Shown here one piece after another: positions 23,583 to 31,339 of a stretch of 42,186 nt of DNA (its first letter is position 1; the number at the start of each line of letters is the position of its first letter). The notes under the pieces were generated by a model, which was not told the origin of the DNA, did not search any database, and saw only the letters and a program-made list of their open reading frames with translations. The stretch spans positions 1-42,186 of the forward strand of contig JBFXDI010000019.1 of the NCBI GenBank assembly GCA_050181295.1. The letters are read 5' to 3'. Made by a program: the position numbers and the translations under genes. Source of the DNA: JBFXDI01 sp050181295 (GTDB taxonomy: Bacteria > Pseudomonadota > Alphaproteobacteria > Rhizobiales > Aestuariivirgaceae).

Positions 23583-24285
23583 TCTCCGCTTCCGACACGC
23601 TGGGGCGAACGTCGATCTCGCGCAGGAGCTTGCGTCGCATGGCCTCCGCGAAATCGGCGTAGGTTGCGGCGCTCATCACGAAGCTGCCCGGTCCGACCTG
23701 CAGGCTTTCCCGATAGTAGCGGTCGAGGTCCGGAACCTCGTTGCGGATGGCGAGGCCGTTGAGGGTGACGCCGCGCGCGATCGCCATGGCGCGCGCCGCC
23801 GGCAGCATGACGGAGTAGTCGCGCGGCGCCGTCTCGATGCCGTCGCCAGAGACATCCACGACCGAGCGCGGCGCCACGAGGCCGTTGCCGTCGATTGCCC
23901 TGAGCGCATGCGCGATGCCGTCGCCGAGCCCCGTGCCGCCGGTCACGCGGCGCGGGAAGCTCGCCGCCATCTCGGCGAAGCGACGGGCATCCTCCTCCGA
24001 TGCCAGCACCGACCAGCCGGAGAAGTCCTTCGGATAGGTGGCCTCTGCCCAGACGAGGAGGGACACCGCGATCCGCTTTGCCGGGCCGGAAGAGATCGCC
24101 TTGATGACCGCAGGGTCGCGGAAAGCCGCTGCGATGCCCTGAAGCTGCAGCCGGAACTCGTCGTCATCGACGCTTGCCGATGCGTCGACCGCCAGCACGA
24201 GCTCGAGATCCACGAGCGTATCGGCCGCCGGCAAGGCCGGTACGAACGCGAGCCAGAAGAGAAGCGCAAGAAGCCCGCGAGCCAT
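23575..24285 (-). CDS. DUF1194 secreted von Willebrand factor A-like protein
   Basis: A 236-residue exported protein. The signal peptide MARGLLALLFWLAFVPALPA is followed by a VWA-like domain. DLELVLAVDASASVDDDEF supplies the DxSxS metal-binding (MIDAS) motif, TGGTGLGDGIAHAL the conserved Thr region, and VVDVSGDGIET the acidic strand. I recognise DUF1194, found in alphaproteobacteria with unknown role. VWA domains generally bind protein partners. It overlaps kynU by 8 bases at the 3' ends. Confidence 0.85.
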   Translation of the reverse strand: MARGLLALLFWLAFVPALPAADTLVDLELVLAVDASASVDDDEFRLQLQGIAAAFRDPAVIKAISSGPAKRIAVSLLVWAEATYPKDFSGWSVLASEEDARRFAEMAASFPRRVTGGTGLGDGIAHALRAIDGNGLVAPRSVVDVSGDGIETAPRDYSVMLPAARAMAIARGVTLNGLAIRNEVPDLDRYYRESLQVGPGSFVMSAATYADFAEAMRRKLLREIDVRPSVSEAEIR

Positions 24286-24343
24286 GGGCCAGTATATAGC
24301 AGCGGTGGTAACCTAGGTCGTTGACATGCGATGGCCGCAAATC

Positions 24344-24364
24344 GGGTTGAGAACTTCTCAACCC
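24344..24364. promoter_or_regulatory. Perfect 10+1+10 dyad upstream of the DMGDH-like gene
   Basis: GGGTTGAGAA and TTCTCAACCC flank a single C in the 163-base divergent gap. A TTGACA lies at 24321-24326 with no good -10 at 17 bases. The perfect symmetry and central position fit a transcription-factor operator better than a terminator. Confidence 0.5.
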
Positions 24365-24448
24365 TGGACTGAGCCCGCGGCGATTGCCGCACCGTTGCCT
24401 GTTGGCTAGAACTCCGCTTCTAAAACCTGCAAATCCTTGGGGAAATTC

Positions 24449-26872
24449 ATGCGTAGCCATGCCCGTGCGGTCATCGTCGGCGGCGGCGTCGTCGGCTGTT
24501 CCGTGCTCTATCACCTCACCAAGCGCGGCTGGAAGGATCTGCTCCTGATCGAGCGCGACGAGCTGACCTCCGGCTCCACATGGCATGCCGCGGGAGGCTT
24601 CCACACGCTGAACGGCGATCCGAACGTCGCCAAGCTGCAGGAATACACGATCAACCTCTACAAGGAGATCGAGGAGGTCTCCGGCCAGGCGACGGGCGTG
24701 CACTTGACCGGCGGCGTCATGCTGGTCTCGAACCGCGAGCGCCTCGACTGGCTGAAAATGGCGCATGCCCGCAACCGCTATCTGGGCGTGGCGACCGAGA
24801 TGATCTCCGTCGCCGAGGCGAAGAAGGTTTTTCCCGTCCTCGACGAGAAGCAGTTCCTGGGCGCCATGTGGCATCCGCTCGAAGGCCATCTCGATCCCTC
24901 CGGCACCACGCACGCGTATGCCAAGGCGGCGCGCATGAACGGCGCCGAGATCGTGCGCAAGAACCGCGTGACGGGCATGCGCCAGCGCTCCGACGGCACC
25001 TGGGATGTCGAGACGGAGCAGGGCGCCGTCCATGCCGAACATGTCGTCAATGCCGGTGGCCTTTGGGCGCGCGAAGTCGGCCGCATGGTGGGCCTCGAGC
25101 TCCCCGTGCTCTGCATGGCGCACCAGTATCTCCTTACCGAGGAGATGCCGGAGATCCTCACCTACAACAAAGAGGCCGGCAAGGAGATCGTGCACGCCAT
25201 CGACTTCGACGGCGAGCTCTACATGCGCCAGGAGCGCTCAGGCATGCTGGTCGGCACCTACGAGGCGAACGGCATTCCCTGGTCGCCGAAGGTCGCGCCC
25301 TGGAACTTCTCTTCTGAACTCCTTCCGCCCAATCTGGACCATATCGCCGACAACCTCGCGCGCGCCTTCGAGCGCTATCCGGCGCTCTCGAAGGCCGGCA
25401 TCAAGAACGTGATCCATGGGCCCTTCGCCTTCGCGCCGGACGGCAATCCGCTGGTCGGACCGATGCGCGGCCTTCCCAACTACTGGGTCGCCTGCGGCGT
25501 CATGGCAGGCTTCAGCCAGGGCGGCGGCGTGGGGCTCGCGCTCGCCAATTGGATGAGCGACGGCGACCCCGGCTTCGACGTCTGGGCCATGGACGTCGCC
25601 CGCTACGGCTCCTGGGCCACCATGGGTTACACTGACAGGAAGGTGCGCGAGAACTACGGCCGCCGCTTCCGCATCACCTTCCCGAACGAGGAGCTGGCCG
25701 CCGCCCGTCCGCTCCGCACCACGCCGCTCTATGACCGCTTCAAGGCGGCGGGCGCCTTCTTCGGCGCCTCCTACGGGCTGGAGCAGGCCCTGTGGTTCGG
25801 CAAGCCCGGTAAGACGCCCACCGAGAAGGTCACCTTCAAGCGTTCGAACGCCTTCCCGGTCGTCGGCGCGGAATGCCGCGCGGTGCGGGACGGCGTGGGC
25901 CTCATGGAGATCTCGGGCTACGCCAAGTACGAGATCAAGGGCTCGGGCGCGGAAGCCTTCCTTTCGAACCTGCTCGCCAACCGCATGCCGGAAAAAGGCC
26001 GCATCGCGCTCACCCCGATGCTGAACGAGCGGGGCAAGCTCATCGGCGACTTCACCGTCGCCAAGGCTGCGGACGATCGCTTCTACATTTTCGGCTCCGG
26101 GCCCGCCGAGGGCTATCACATGCGCTGGTTCGAGGCGCATAAGCCAGACGACGTCACCGTGCGGGCCCTTTCCGCCGGGCTCTGCGGCCTCACCATCGCG
26201 GGGCCGAAGGCGCAGGCGCTGCTCGCCAAGGTCACGGGCGAGGATGTCTCGACCGCCCCCATGCCCTTCCTCTCCTTCCGCGAGATGGATGTTGGTCTTG
26301 TGCCGGCCAAAGTCGGCCGCATCAGCTTCACGGGCGACCTCGGCTACGAGATCTGGTGCGACACGGACGATCTCTTGGCGCTGCATGACACGCTTACGCA
26401 CGCCGGTGCCGAGTTCGGCTTGAAGCCCTTCGGTGGGCGCGCCCTCATGTCGCTGAGGCTCGAGAAGAACTGGGGCACCTGGGCGCGCGAGTACCGTCCG
26501 ATCTATGGCCCCTACGAGGCGGGCCTCGGCCGTTTCGTCAGCCTGAAGAAGAATGCCTTCATCGGCCGCGACGCCGCGGCGCGCGAGAAGGAAGAGGGCG
26601 GCGAGCGCGCCCTCGTGACCTTCACTGTAGATACGAAGAACGTCGACGTGATCGGCGATGAGCCGATCTGGCATGGTCGCAAGGTCGTCGGCTGGGTCAC
26701 TTCCGGCGGCTACGCGCATCATGCGCAGAAGTCGGTCGCCATGGGCTACGTGCCGGCCGGGCTTGCGGGCGCCGACGACGGCTTCCAGATCGAGATCATC
26801 GGCCGCCGCTACAAGGCGACGCCGCAGCGCCAGCCCCTGTTCGATCCGGACGGCGCCAGGATGCGAGGCTAG
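24449..26872 (+). CDS. Dimethylglycine/sarcosine dehydrogenase-like flavoenzyme with GcvT domain
   Basis: An 807-residue two-part protein. The N-terminal FAD-dependent oxidase domain (about 1-400) has GGGVVG at 11-16, the FAD-binding E35 and GSTWHAAGG, where H46 corresponds to the histidine that holds FAD covalently in dimethylglycine and sarcosine dehydrogenases. The C-terminal part (about 425-807) is a GcvT-like aminomethyl-folate domain (GDLGYEIWCDTDDLLALHD, FGGRALMSLRLEKNWGTWAREY). The enzyme would oxidise an N-methyl amine and pass the methyl group to tetrahydrofolate. The exact substrate is not fixed by the motifs. Start ATG 24449 has GGGGA upstream. An MFS gene follows 189 bases later. 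Confidence 0.88.
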   Translation: MRSHARAVIVGGGVVGCSVLYHLTKRGWKDLLLIERDELTSGSTWHAAGGFHTLNGDPNVAKLQEYTINLYKEIEEVSGQATGVHLTGGVMLVSNRERLDWLKMAHARNRYLGVATEMISVAEAKKVFPVLDEKQFLGAMWHPLEGHLDPSGTTHAYAKAARMNGAEIVRKNRVTGMRQRSDGTWDVETEQGAVHAEHVVNAGGLWAREVGRMVGLELPVLCMAHQYLLTEEMPEILTYNKEAGKEIVHAIDFDGELYMRQERSGMLVGTYEANGIPWSPKVAPWNFSSELLPPNLDHIADNLARAFERYPALSKAGIKNVIHGPFAFAPDGNPLVGPMRGLPNYWVACGVMAGFSQGGGVGLALANWMSDGDPGFDVWAMDVARYGSWATMGYTDRKVRENYGRRFRITFPNEELAAARPLRTTPLYDRFKAAGAFFGASYGLEQALWFGKPGKTPTEKVTFKRSNAFPVVGAECRAVRDGVGLMEISGYAKYEIKGSGAEAFLSNLLANRMPEKGRIALTPMLNERGKLIGDFTVAKAADDRFYIFGSGPAEGYHMRWFEAHKPDDVTVRALSAGLCGLTIAGPKAQALLAKVTGEDVSTAPMPFLSFREMDVGLVPAKVGRISFTGDLGYEIWCDTDDLLALHDTLTHAGAEFGLKPFGGRALMSLRLEKNWGTWAREYRPIYGPYEAGLGRFVSLKKNAFIGRDAAAREKEEGGERALVTFTVDTKNVDVIGDEPIWHGRKVVGWVTSGGYAHHAQKSVAMGYVPAGLAGADDGFQIEIIGRRYKATPQRQPLFDPDGARMRG

Positions 26873-27061
26873 ATGCTTCCGGCCGCGCCGCTTGGCGCCC
26901 TGCGCGAGAGACGGCGCGGAACCCGCCCAGACCGCAGCGGCGAGTGCCGAAAGCAGCGCCAGAAGACGCAGTGAAGAACCCATGATTGCCCCCGATTCGA
27001 TGCGCGCAGACTGGGTTCTATGCAACCGGAAGTCAACAACCCTTCGGGCTTTCGAGGGACC

Positions 27062-28300
27062 ATGAACGCACCCTCGGACCGGCTCCAGGCCCCCGTCTCG
27101 ACACCTGAGTTCGTGGCGCTGCTCGCGCTCCTCTTCTCGCTCGTGGCGCTGTCGATCGACGCCATGCTGCCGGCCATCGGCACGATTGCCCGCGAGCTCG
27201 GCGCGGCTCATGACAACGACCGCCAGCTCATCATCGGCGTGTTGTTCCTGGGCCTTGCCGTAGGCCAGCTTGTCTACGGACCCCTTTCCGACGGCATCGG
27301 GCGCAAGCCATCGATCTTCATCGGCCTCGCCTTCTTCATTGCCGGAACGGTCCTCGCGGCGCTGGCGGAAACCTTCCCGCTGATGCTTCTCGGCCGCGCG
27401 CTCGAAGGCTTCGGAGCCGCCGCGCCCCGCATCGTCGCCGTCGCCATGGTGCGCGATCTCTACGAAGGCCGCGCCATGGCGCGCATCATGTCGCTCGCCA
27501 CCTCGATCTTCATACTAGTGCCGGTGCTGGCGCCGGCGCTCGGACAGGGAATCCTGCTCATCGCCCACTGGCGCATGATCTTCCTTCTGCTTCTCGCCAT
27601 GGCCGTGCTTTCGGTGATCTGGCTCGGCCTGCGCCAGCCCGAGACCCTGCCGCCCGAGCGGCGGTCCTCGCTTGCGCCGTCCCGTATCCTGCGAGGCATG
27701 ATGGAGGTCATGCGCGACCGCCAGGCGCTTGGCTACACGCTGGCGACCGGCATGATCTTCGCGGCCTTCGTCGCCTATCTCCAGATGTCGCAGCAGATCT
27801 TCGCTGAGTTCTACGGCAAGACCCACACCTTCCCGTTCTATTTCGGCCTCCTGGTCGCGGCCATCGGCCTCGCCTCCATCGTGAACGCGCGTCTCGTCAT
27901 GAAGCACGGCATGCGGCGCCTGGCGTGGCTGGCGCTCCTCGCCTGCTCACTCGTCGCAGCCGCGCTTCTCGCGGTCTCGCTCGTCTATGCCGGGAAGCCG
28001 CCCTTCTGGAGCTTCATCGCAAGCTTCATGGCGCTCTTCTTTTTCAACGGCCTCCTCTATGGCAACTTCAACGCGCTGGCGATGGAGAACATGGGGCACA
28101 TCGCCGGCACGGCCTCCGCGGTGGTGGGCGCCGTTCCGACCTTCATCTCCATGGCGATCGGCAGCCTGATCGCGCGCGCCTATGACGCGTCGGTCATTCC
28201 GCTGGTCCTGGGCTTTGCGGTATGCAGTCTCCTGGCGCTCGCCTTCATGGCCCTGGCCGAGGCAGGCGCCGGAGGAGGGGTCCGTCTATCGGAGAAATAG
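27062..28300 (+). CDS. Bcr/CflA-family MFS drug/solute exporter
   Basis: A 412-residue 12-helix membrane transporter. Motif A, GPLSDGIGRKP, lies between helices 2 and 3; ALSIDAMLPAIGTIA in helix 1 and GRALEGFGAAAPRIVAVAMVRDLY in helix 4 to 5 mark the Bcr/CflA group, which exports bicyclomycin, sulfonamides and small metabolites by proton antiport. I start it at ATG 27062, preceded by CGAGGGA; a start at 27020 would add 14 residues. The M24 gene begins 14 bases downstream, so the two form one operon and the cargo may be linked to that enzyme. Confidence 0.88.
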   Translation: MNAPSDRLQAPVSTPEFVALLALLFSLVALSIDAMLPAIGTIARELGAAHDNDRQLIIGVLFLGLAVGQLVYGPLSDGIGRKPSIFIGLAFFIAGTVLAALAETFPLMLLGRALEGFGAAAPRIVAVAMVRDLYEGRAMARIMSLATSIFILVPVLAPALGQGILLIAHWRMIFLLLLAMAVLSVIWLGLRQPETLPPERRSSLAPSRILRGMMEVMRDRQALGYTLATGMIFAAFVAYLQMSQQIFAEFYGKTHTFPFYFGLLVAAIGLASIVNARLVMKHGMRRLAWLALLACSLVAAALLAVSLVYAGKPPFWSFIASFMALFFFNGLLYGNFNALAMENMGHIAGTASAVVGAVPTFISMAIGSLIARAYDASVIPLVLGFAVCSLLALAFMALAEAGAGGGVRLSEK

Positions 28301-28314
28301 CGAAGGGAGCTGCC

Positions 28315-29565
28315 ATGGCCGACATCTTCAAGGACGCGCGCAAGCGGGAGTATCTGAACGCCGAGGGGGCCGACAGGCCGCTGAAGAGTCCGATCCCGCA
28401 CGCGACGCTGGTCAAGGCGCGCGGCTACCGCAAGCAGCGGCTCGTGGACGAGCTCTGCCGCCACGACTGCGCGGCAATCCTGCTCTACGATCCCGTCAAT
28501 ATCCGCTATGCGTTCGACGTCTGCAACATGCAGGTCTGGATGACGCACAACCCTTCACACTACGCGGTGGTCTGCGCCGATGGCCATGGGATCGACTTCG
28601 AGTACGGCAAGTCCGAGCATGTCGCGCAAGGCTATGAGACGATCGATGAGGTGCGCACGGCCACGAGCTGGTTCTACTTCGCCTCCGGACACCGTACGGC
28701 CGAGCGGGCCGAGAAGTGGGCCGACGAGATCGCCGATATCGTCAAGCAGCGCGGCGGTGGCAACCGGCGCCTCGCGGTCGACAAGCTCGAGCCCCTGGGC
28801 GTCGAGGCCCTGAAGCGGCGCGGCATCGAGCTGATCGAGGGACAGGAGATCACCGAGCACGCGCGCGCGATCAAGAGCCCCGAGGAGATCGAGCTCATGC
28901 GCTGGACCATCCGCGTCTGCGAGGCGGGCATGGCGCGCATGTACGAGCATTCGCTCCCCGGCAAGACCGAGAACGAGATCTGGGCCGAGCTCCATTTCGA
29001 GAACATCCGCTCGGGGGGAGAATGGATCGAGACGCGGCTGCTCGCATCCGGCCCCCGCACCAATCCTTGGTTCCAGGAGTGCTCCGACCGGGCGGTGAAG
29101 GAGGGCGAGATCATCTCCTTCGACACCGACATGATCGGCCCCTATGGCTACTGCGCCGACCTCTCGCGCTCCTGGACTTGCGGACACACGCGCATGACCA
29201 ACAAGCAGCGCGAGCTCTATGCCGCGGCCGTCGGCCAGATCCACCACAACGTGGCGATCCTGAAGCCCGGCATGAGCTTCGTTGAATTCAACGAGAAGCA
29301 GTGGGTCATCCCGGAGAAGTACCGTGCGCGGCGCTACTCGACCTCCATCCATGGCGTGGGGCTCGCGGATGAGTATCCAGGCGTGCCGCTCGGCCCCGAC
29401 TTCGGCCGCGCCTATGACGGCCGCTTCGAGGAGAACATGACGATCTGTGTCGAAAGCCTCATCGGCGAGGAGTCGGGCGGAGAGTGCATCAAGCTCGAGA
29501 CGCAGGTGCTGATCGGACCGGACGGCGCCACGCGTCTCGACAGCTTCCCCTGGGAGGAGATCTGA
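28315..29565 (+). CDS. DddP-like M24-fold metalloenzyme (candidate DMSP lyase)
   Basis: A 416-residue creatinase/aminopeptidase-fold protein. Six metal ligands are visible: D270 and D272 in SFDTDMIG, D282 in CADLSRSW, H346 in SIHGVG, E380 and E395. Their spacing (2, 10, 64, 34, 15) nearly equals what I remember for the iron site of the DMSP lyase DddP (295, 297, 307, 371, 406, 421). EWIETRLLASGPRTNPWFQE is also strongly DddP-like, as is the N-terminal NIRYAFDVCNMQVWMTHNP. DddP splits dimethylsulfoniopropionate to acrylate and dimethyl sulfide. Related M24 enzymes with other substrates exist, so the reaction is inferred. It sits 14 bases after an MFS exporter gene. Confidence 0.8.
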   Translation: MADIFKDARKREYLNAEGADRPLKSPIPHATLVKARGYRKQRLVDELCRHDCAAILLYDPVNIRYAFDVCNMQVWMTHNPSHYAVVCADGHGIDFEYGKSEHVAQGYETIDEVRTATSWFYFASGHRTAERAEKWADEIADIVKQRGGGNRRLAVDKLEPLGVEALKRRGIELIEGQEITEHARAIKSPEEIELMRWTIRVCEAGMARMYEHSLPGKTENEIWAELHFENIRSGGEWIETRLLASGPRTNPWFQECSDRAVKEGEIISFDTDMIGPYGYCADLSRSWTCGHTRMTNKQRELYAAAVGQIHHNVAILKPGMSFVEFNEKQWVIPEKYRARRYSTSIHGVGLADEYPGVPLGPDFGRAYDGRFEENMTICVESLIGEESGGECIKLETQVLIGPDGATRLDSFPWEEI

Positions 29566-29608
29566 GCCGGCGCCGCTGTTAGAGCGTTACCGGATCAGAT
29601 TGAAATTC

Positions 29609-29680
29609 CGCTCATTCCCGAGAAAGCGGGAATCCAGCGACCTTGTGACTCTGGGTCCCCGCCTGCGCGGGTACGAACGG
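29609..29680. repeat. Palindromic repeat (CATTCCCG...GCGGGAAT type)
   Basis: ATTCCCG and CGGGAAT form one hairpin, and CCCGCC and GCGCGGG part of a second, in the 149-base gap after the M24 gene. This is the widespread proteobacterial repeat of the GTCATTCCCGCGAAAGCGGG kind. It is nested between TAGAGC (29580) and GCTCTA (29712), which may be the ends of an older repeat. Confidence 0.65.
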
Positions 29681-29714
29681 TGGATCACTTGGCTCAGACA
29701 GATCGGAAGCTGCT

Positions 29715-30353
29715 CTAGCTGTGCCTCGGCCGCGCCACGACCCGCAGTCGGCCGCTCTTGCCGCCGCCGCAGAAGAAGCGGTCACCCCCGTCCGATTCGA
29801 GCCCGGAGACGCCCGTGCCGGCGGGCATCTCGATGCTCTCGATCACGGCGCCTGTCTCCGGATTGATGCGCCGGATGTCGCTTTTGTCGTCGTCCCAGGT
29901 GGCGTGCCAGAGCTCGCCGTCGACCCAGGTGACGCCGGTCACGAAGCGGTTGGATTCAATGCTGCGCAGGACCTCGCCGGTCTCCGGGTCGACCTGGTGG
30001 ATCTTCCGCTCCCGGTAGTGGCCTACCCAGAGCGATCCCTCTGCCCAGGCGAGGCCTGAGTCGCCGCCCTTTCCGGGCGCCGGTATCGTGGAGATCACAT
30101 GCCCCGTGGCCGGATTGATCTTCTGGATGCGATTATCGGCGATCTGGTACAGGTGCGTCCCGTCGAAGGCCGTGCCGGCATGCGCCGGGACATCGAGCGA
30201 GCGCACGGCCTTTCCGTTCTCCGGATCGAGGGCGTTCAGCCGGTCCCCGGAGGCGAACCAGACATGCTGGCCGTCGAAGGTGACCCCATGCACGTCGTCC
30301 ACGCCGGGGAACGGACCGAATTCGTGAAGGATCTTTGCGTCTGACTTTTTCAT
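29715..30353 (-). CDS. YncE/glutamine cyclotransferase-like beta-propeller protein
   Basis: A 212-residue protein made of four to five repeats of about 40 residues, each with a DPETG or NPATG turn (LDPENGK, INPATGH, VDPETGE, INPETGA) followed by a W-rich strand such as GSLWVGHY or GELWHATW. This gives a small or partial beta-propeller. There is no signal peptide, so it is probably cytoplasmic. Catalytic residues are not evident and the function is unknown. It is divergent from the amphi-Trp gene, with 155 bases between them. Confidence 0.75.
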   Translation of the reverse strand: MKKSDAKILHEFGPFPGVDDVHGVTFDGQHVWFASGDRLNALDPENGKAVRSLDVPAHAGTAFDGTHLYQIADNRIQKINPATGHVISTIPAPGKGGDSGLAWAEGSLWVGHYRERKIHQVDPETGEVLRSIESNRFVTGVTWVDGELWHATWDDDKSDIRRINPETGAVIESIEMPAGTGVSGLESDGGDRFFCGGGKSGRLRVVARPRHS

Positions 30354-30508
30354 GCCCCCATCCTAACCGCTCGGCAGGGATAGAGGGAGTAACAAGGCAG
30401 TCGCGAATCCGGACGCTATCCGCCTTGGTGTTCGCACGCGCCGATCCTATCTGATGTCTGTGCCGGACTTCAGGCCGGCAATTCGCCAACGGAGGAGTTC
30501 CAACGTTC

Positions 30509-30733
30509 ATGGCCAAGCGATCCCGCCGCGATCTCGAGAAGACATATCCGCTCCCGGACTTCATCTCCAAGCTGCGCCGGCTGGCCGACGCGCTGGAGCA
30601 GGGCCGCCGCTTCCAGATCCAGATCGGCGGCGAGCGGGTCCCGGTTCCGGTGCGCGCCGTCTACAACATCGAGCACGAGCGGGACGCGGAAGGGGAAGAA
30701 ATCGAGTTCCAGATCAAGTGGAAGCCGGAATAG
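30509..30733 (+). CDS. Amphi-Trp domain protein
   Basis: A 74-residue protein with the amphi-Trp pattern: KTYPLPDFISKLRRLADALEQGRRFQIQIGGERVPVP, then YNIEHERDAEGEEIEFQIKWKPE. This is an amphipathic helix followed by short strands ending in IKW. The domain is found in small bacterial proteins of unknown role. It converges with the TmpB-like gene, whose stop is 27 bases away. Confidence 0.8.
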   Translation: MAKRSRRDLEKTYPLPDFISKLRRLADALEQGRRFQIQIGGERVPVPVRAVYNIEHERDAEGEEIEFQIKWKPE

Positions 30734-30760
30734 CCGGCAGCCGCTCTCTCTATTGTTTTC

Positions 30761-31339
30761 TCACCCGCCCATGTGGCGGTCGACCACGCGCTGGAGCAGG
30801 GGTCCGTAGTGCTCTATCCGCGGCGTCTTCATGCCATCGACCTTGCCGGCCTCGTCCCATAGGCGCACGCGCACAACGGCGTCGAAATGCGGATTCTTTC
30901 GGAACTCCGCCACTTCCGCCTCGTTCATGGGTCCGCCCTGGAAGCCCAGCGTCTTGACGGAGGCTTCCGACAGCTTGCCGAGATAGCTCGGGTCGGTGGC
31001 GCAGAGATAGCGCTTGGCGGCGACATGCAGGCGCACGCATTCCGTGACGACCGGCGGGAAGAAGGGTTCGAGCACCATGGCGCCTGCCTCGTCGTGCAGG
31101 TTGTCGACGCCCTTGTCGATATAGTCCTCGCCGAACTCGTTGGTGTAGTGCCCGATGTCGTGCAGGAGCGCCGCCGCCACGAGCTCCTCCGGCGCGCCGT
31201 CCTGCTCTGCGAAGACCGCGCCTTGCAGCATATGCTCCGACATGGTCACGCATTCGCCGAGATAGGACTCAGCCCCCCGCCGGTTGAAGATGTCGGTGAT
31301 GAAGGGGATGATCGTCTCGCGGGTCAGTGTCTCGCTCAT
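30761..31339 (-). CDS. TmpB/PhnZ-like HD-domain di-iron oxygenase
   Basis: A 192-residue HD-domain protein. H36, H60, D61, H82, H105 and D162 match, with constant offsets of 1 to 2, the remembered di-iron ligands of PhnZ (34, 58, 59, 80, 104, 161). Y26 and E29 in SYLGECVT and K109 in HVAAKRY correspond to its substrate-binding Y24, E27 and K108. PhnZ and TmpB cleave the C-P bond of 1-hydroxy-2-aminoethylphosphonates, releasing phosphate with glycine or, for TmpB, glycine betaine. The start ATG (31339) overlaps the TmpA-like stop by 4 bases, which couples translation and supports a two-step pathway. Confidence 0.82.
   Translation of the reverse strand: MSETLTRETIIPFITDIFNRRGAESYLGECVTMSEHMLQGAVFAEQDGAPEELVAAALLHDIGHYTNEFGEDYIDKGVDNLHDEAGAMVLEPFFPPVVTECVRLHVAAKRYLCATDPSYLGKLSEASVKTLGFQGGPMNEAEVAEFRKNPHFDAVVRVRLWDEAGKVDGMKTPRIEHYGPLLQRVVDRHMGG

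Noticed and set aside
25238..27211. A 657-codon open frame on the minus strand across the DMGDH-like gene
   Set aside because: It is antisense to a gene with clear FAD and GcvT motifs, its composition is Arg/Ala/Gly-rich as expected of shadow frames in GC-rich DNA, and only its first part (the signal-like start at 26983) is of interest.
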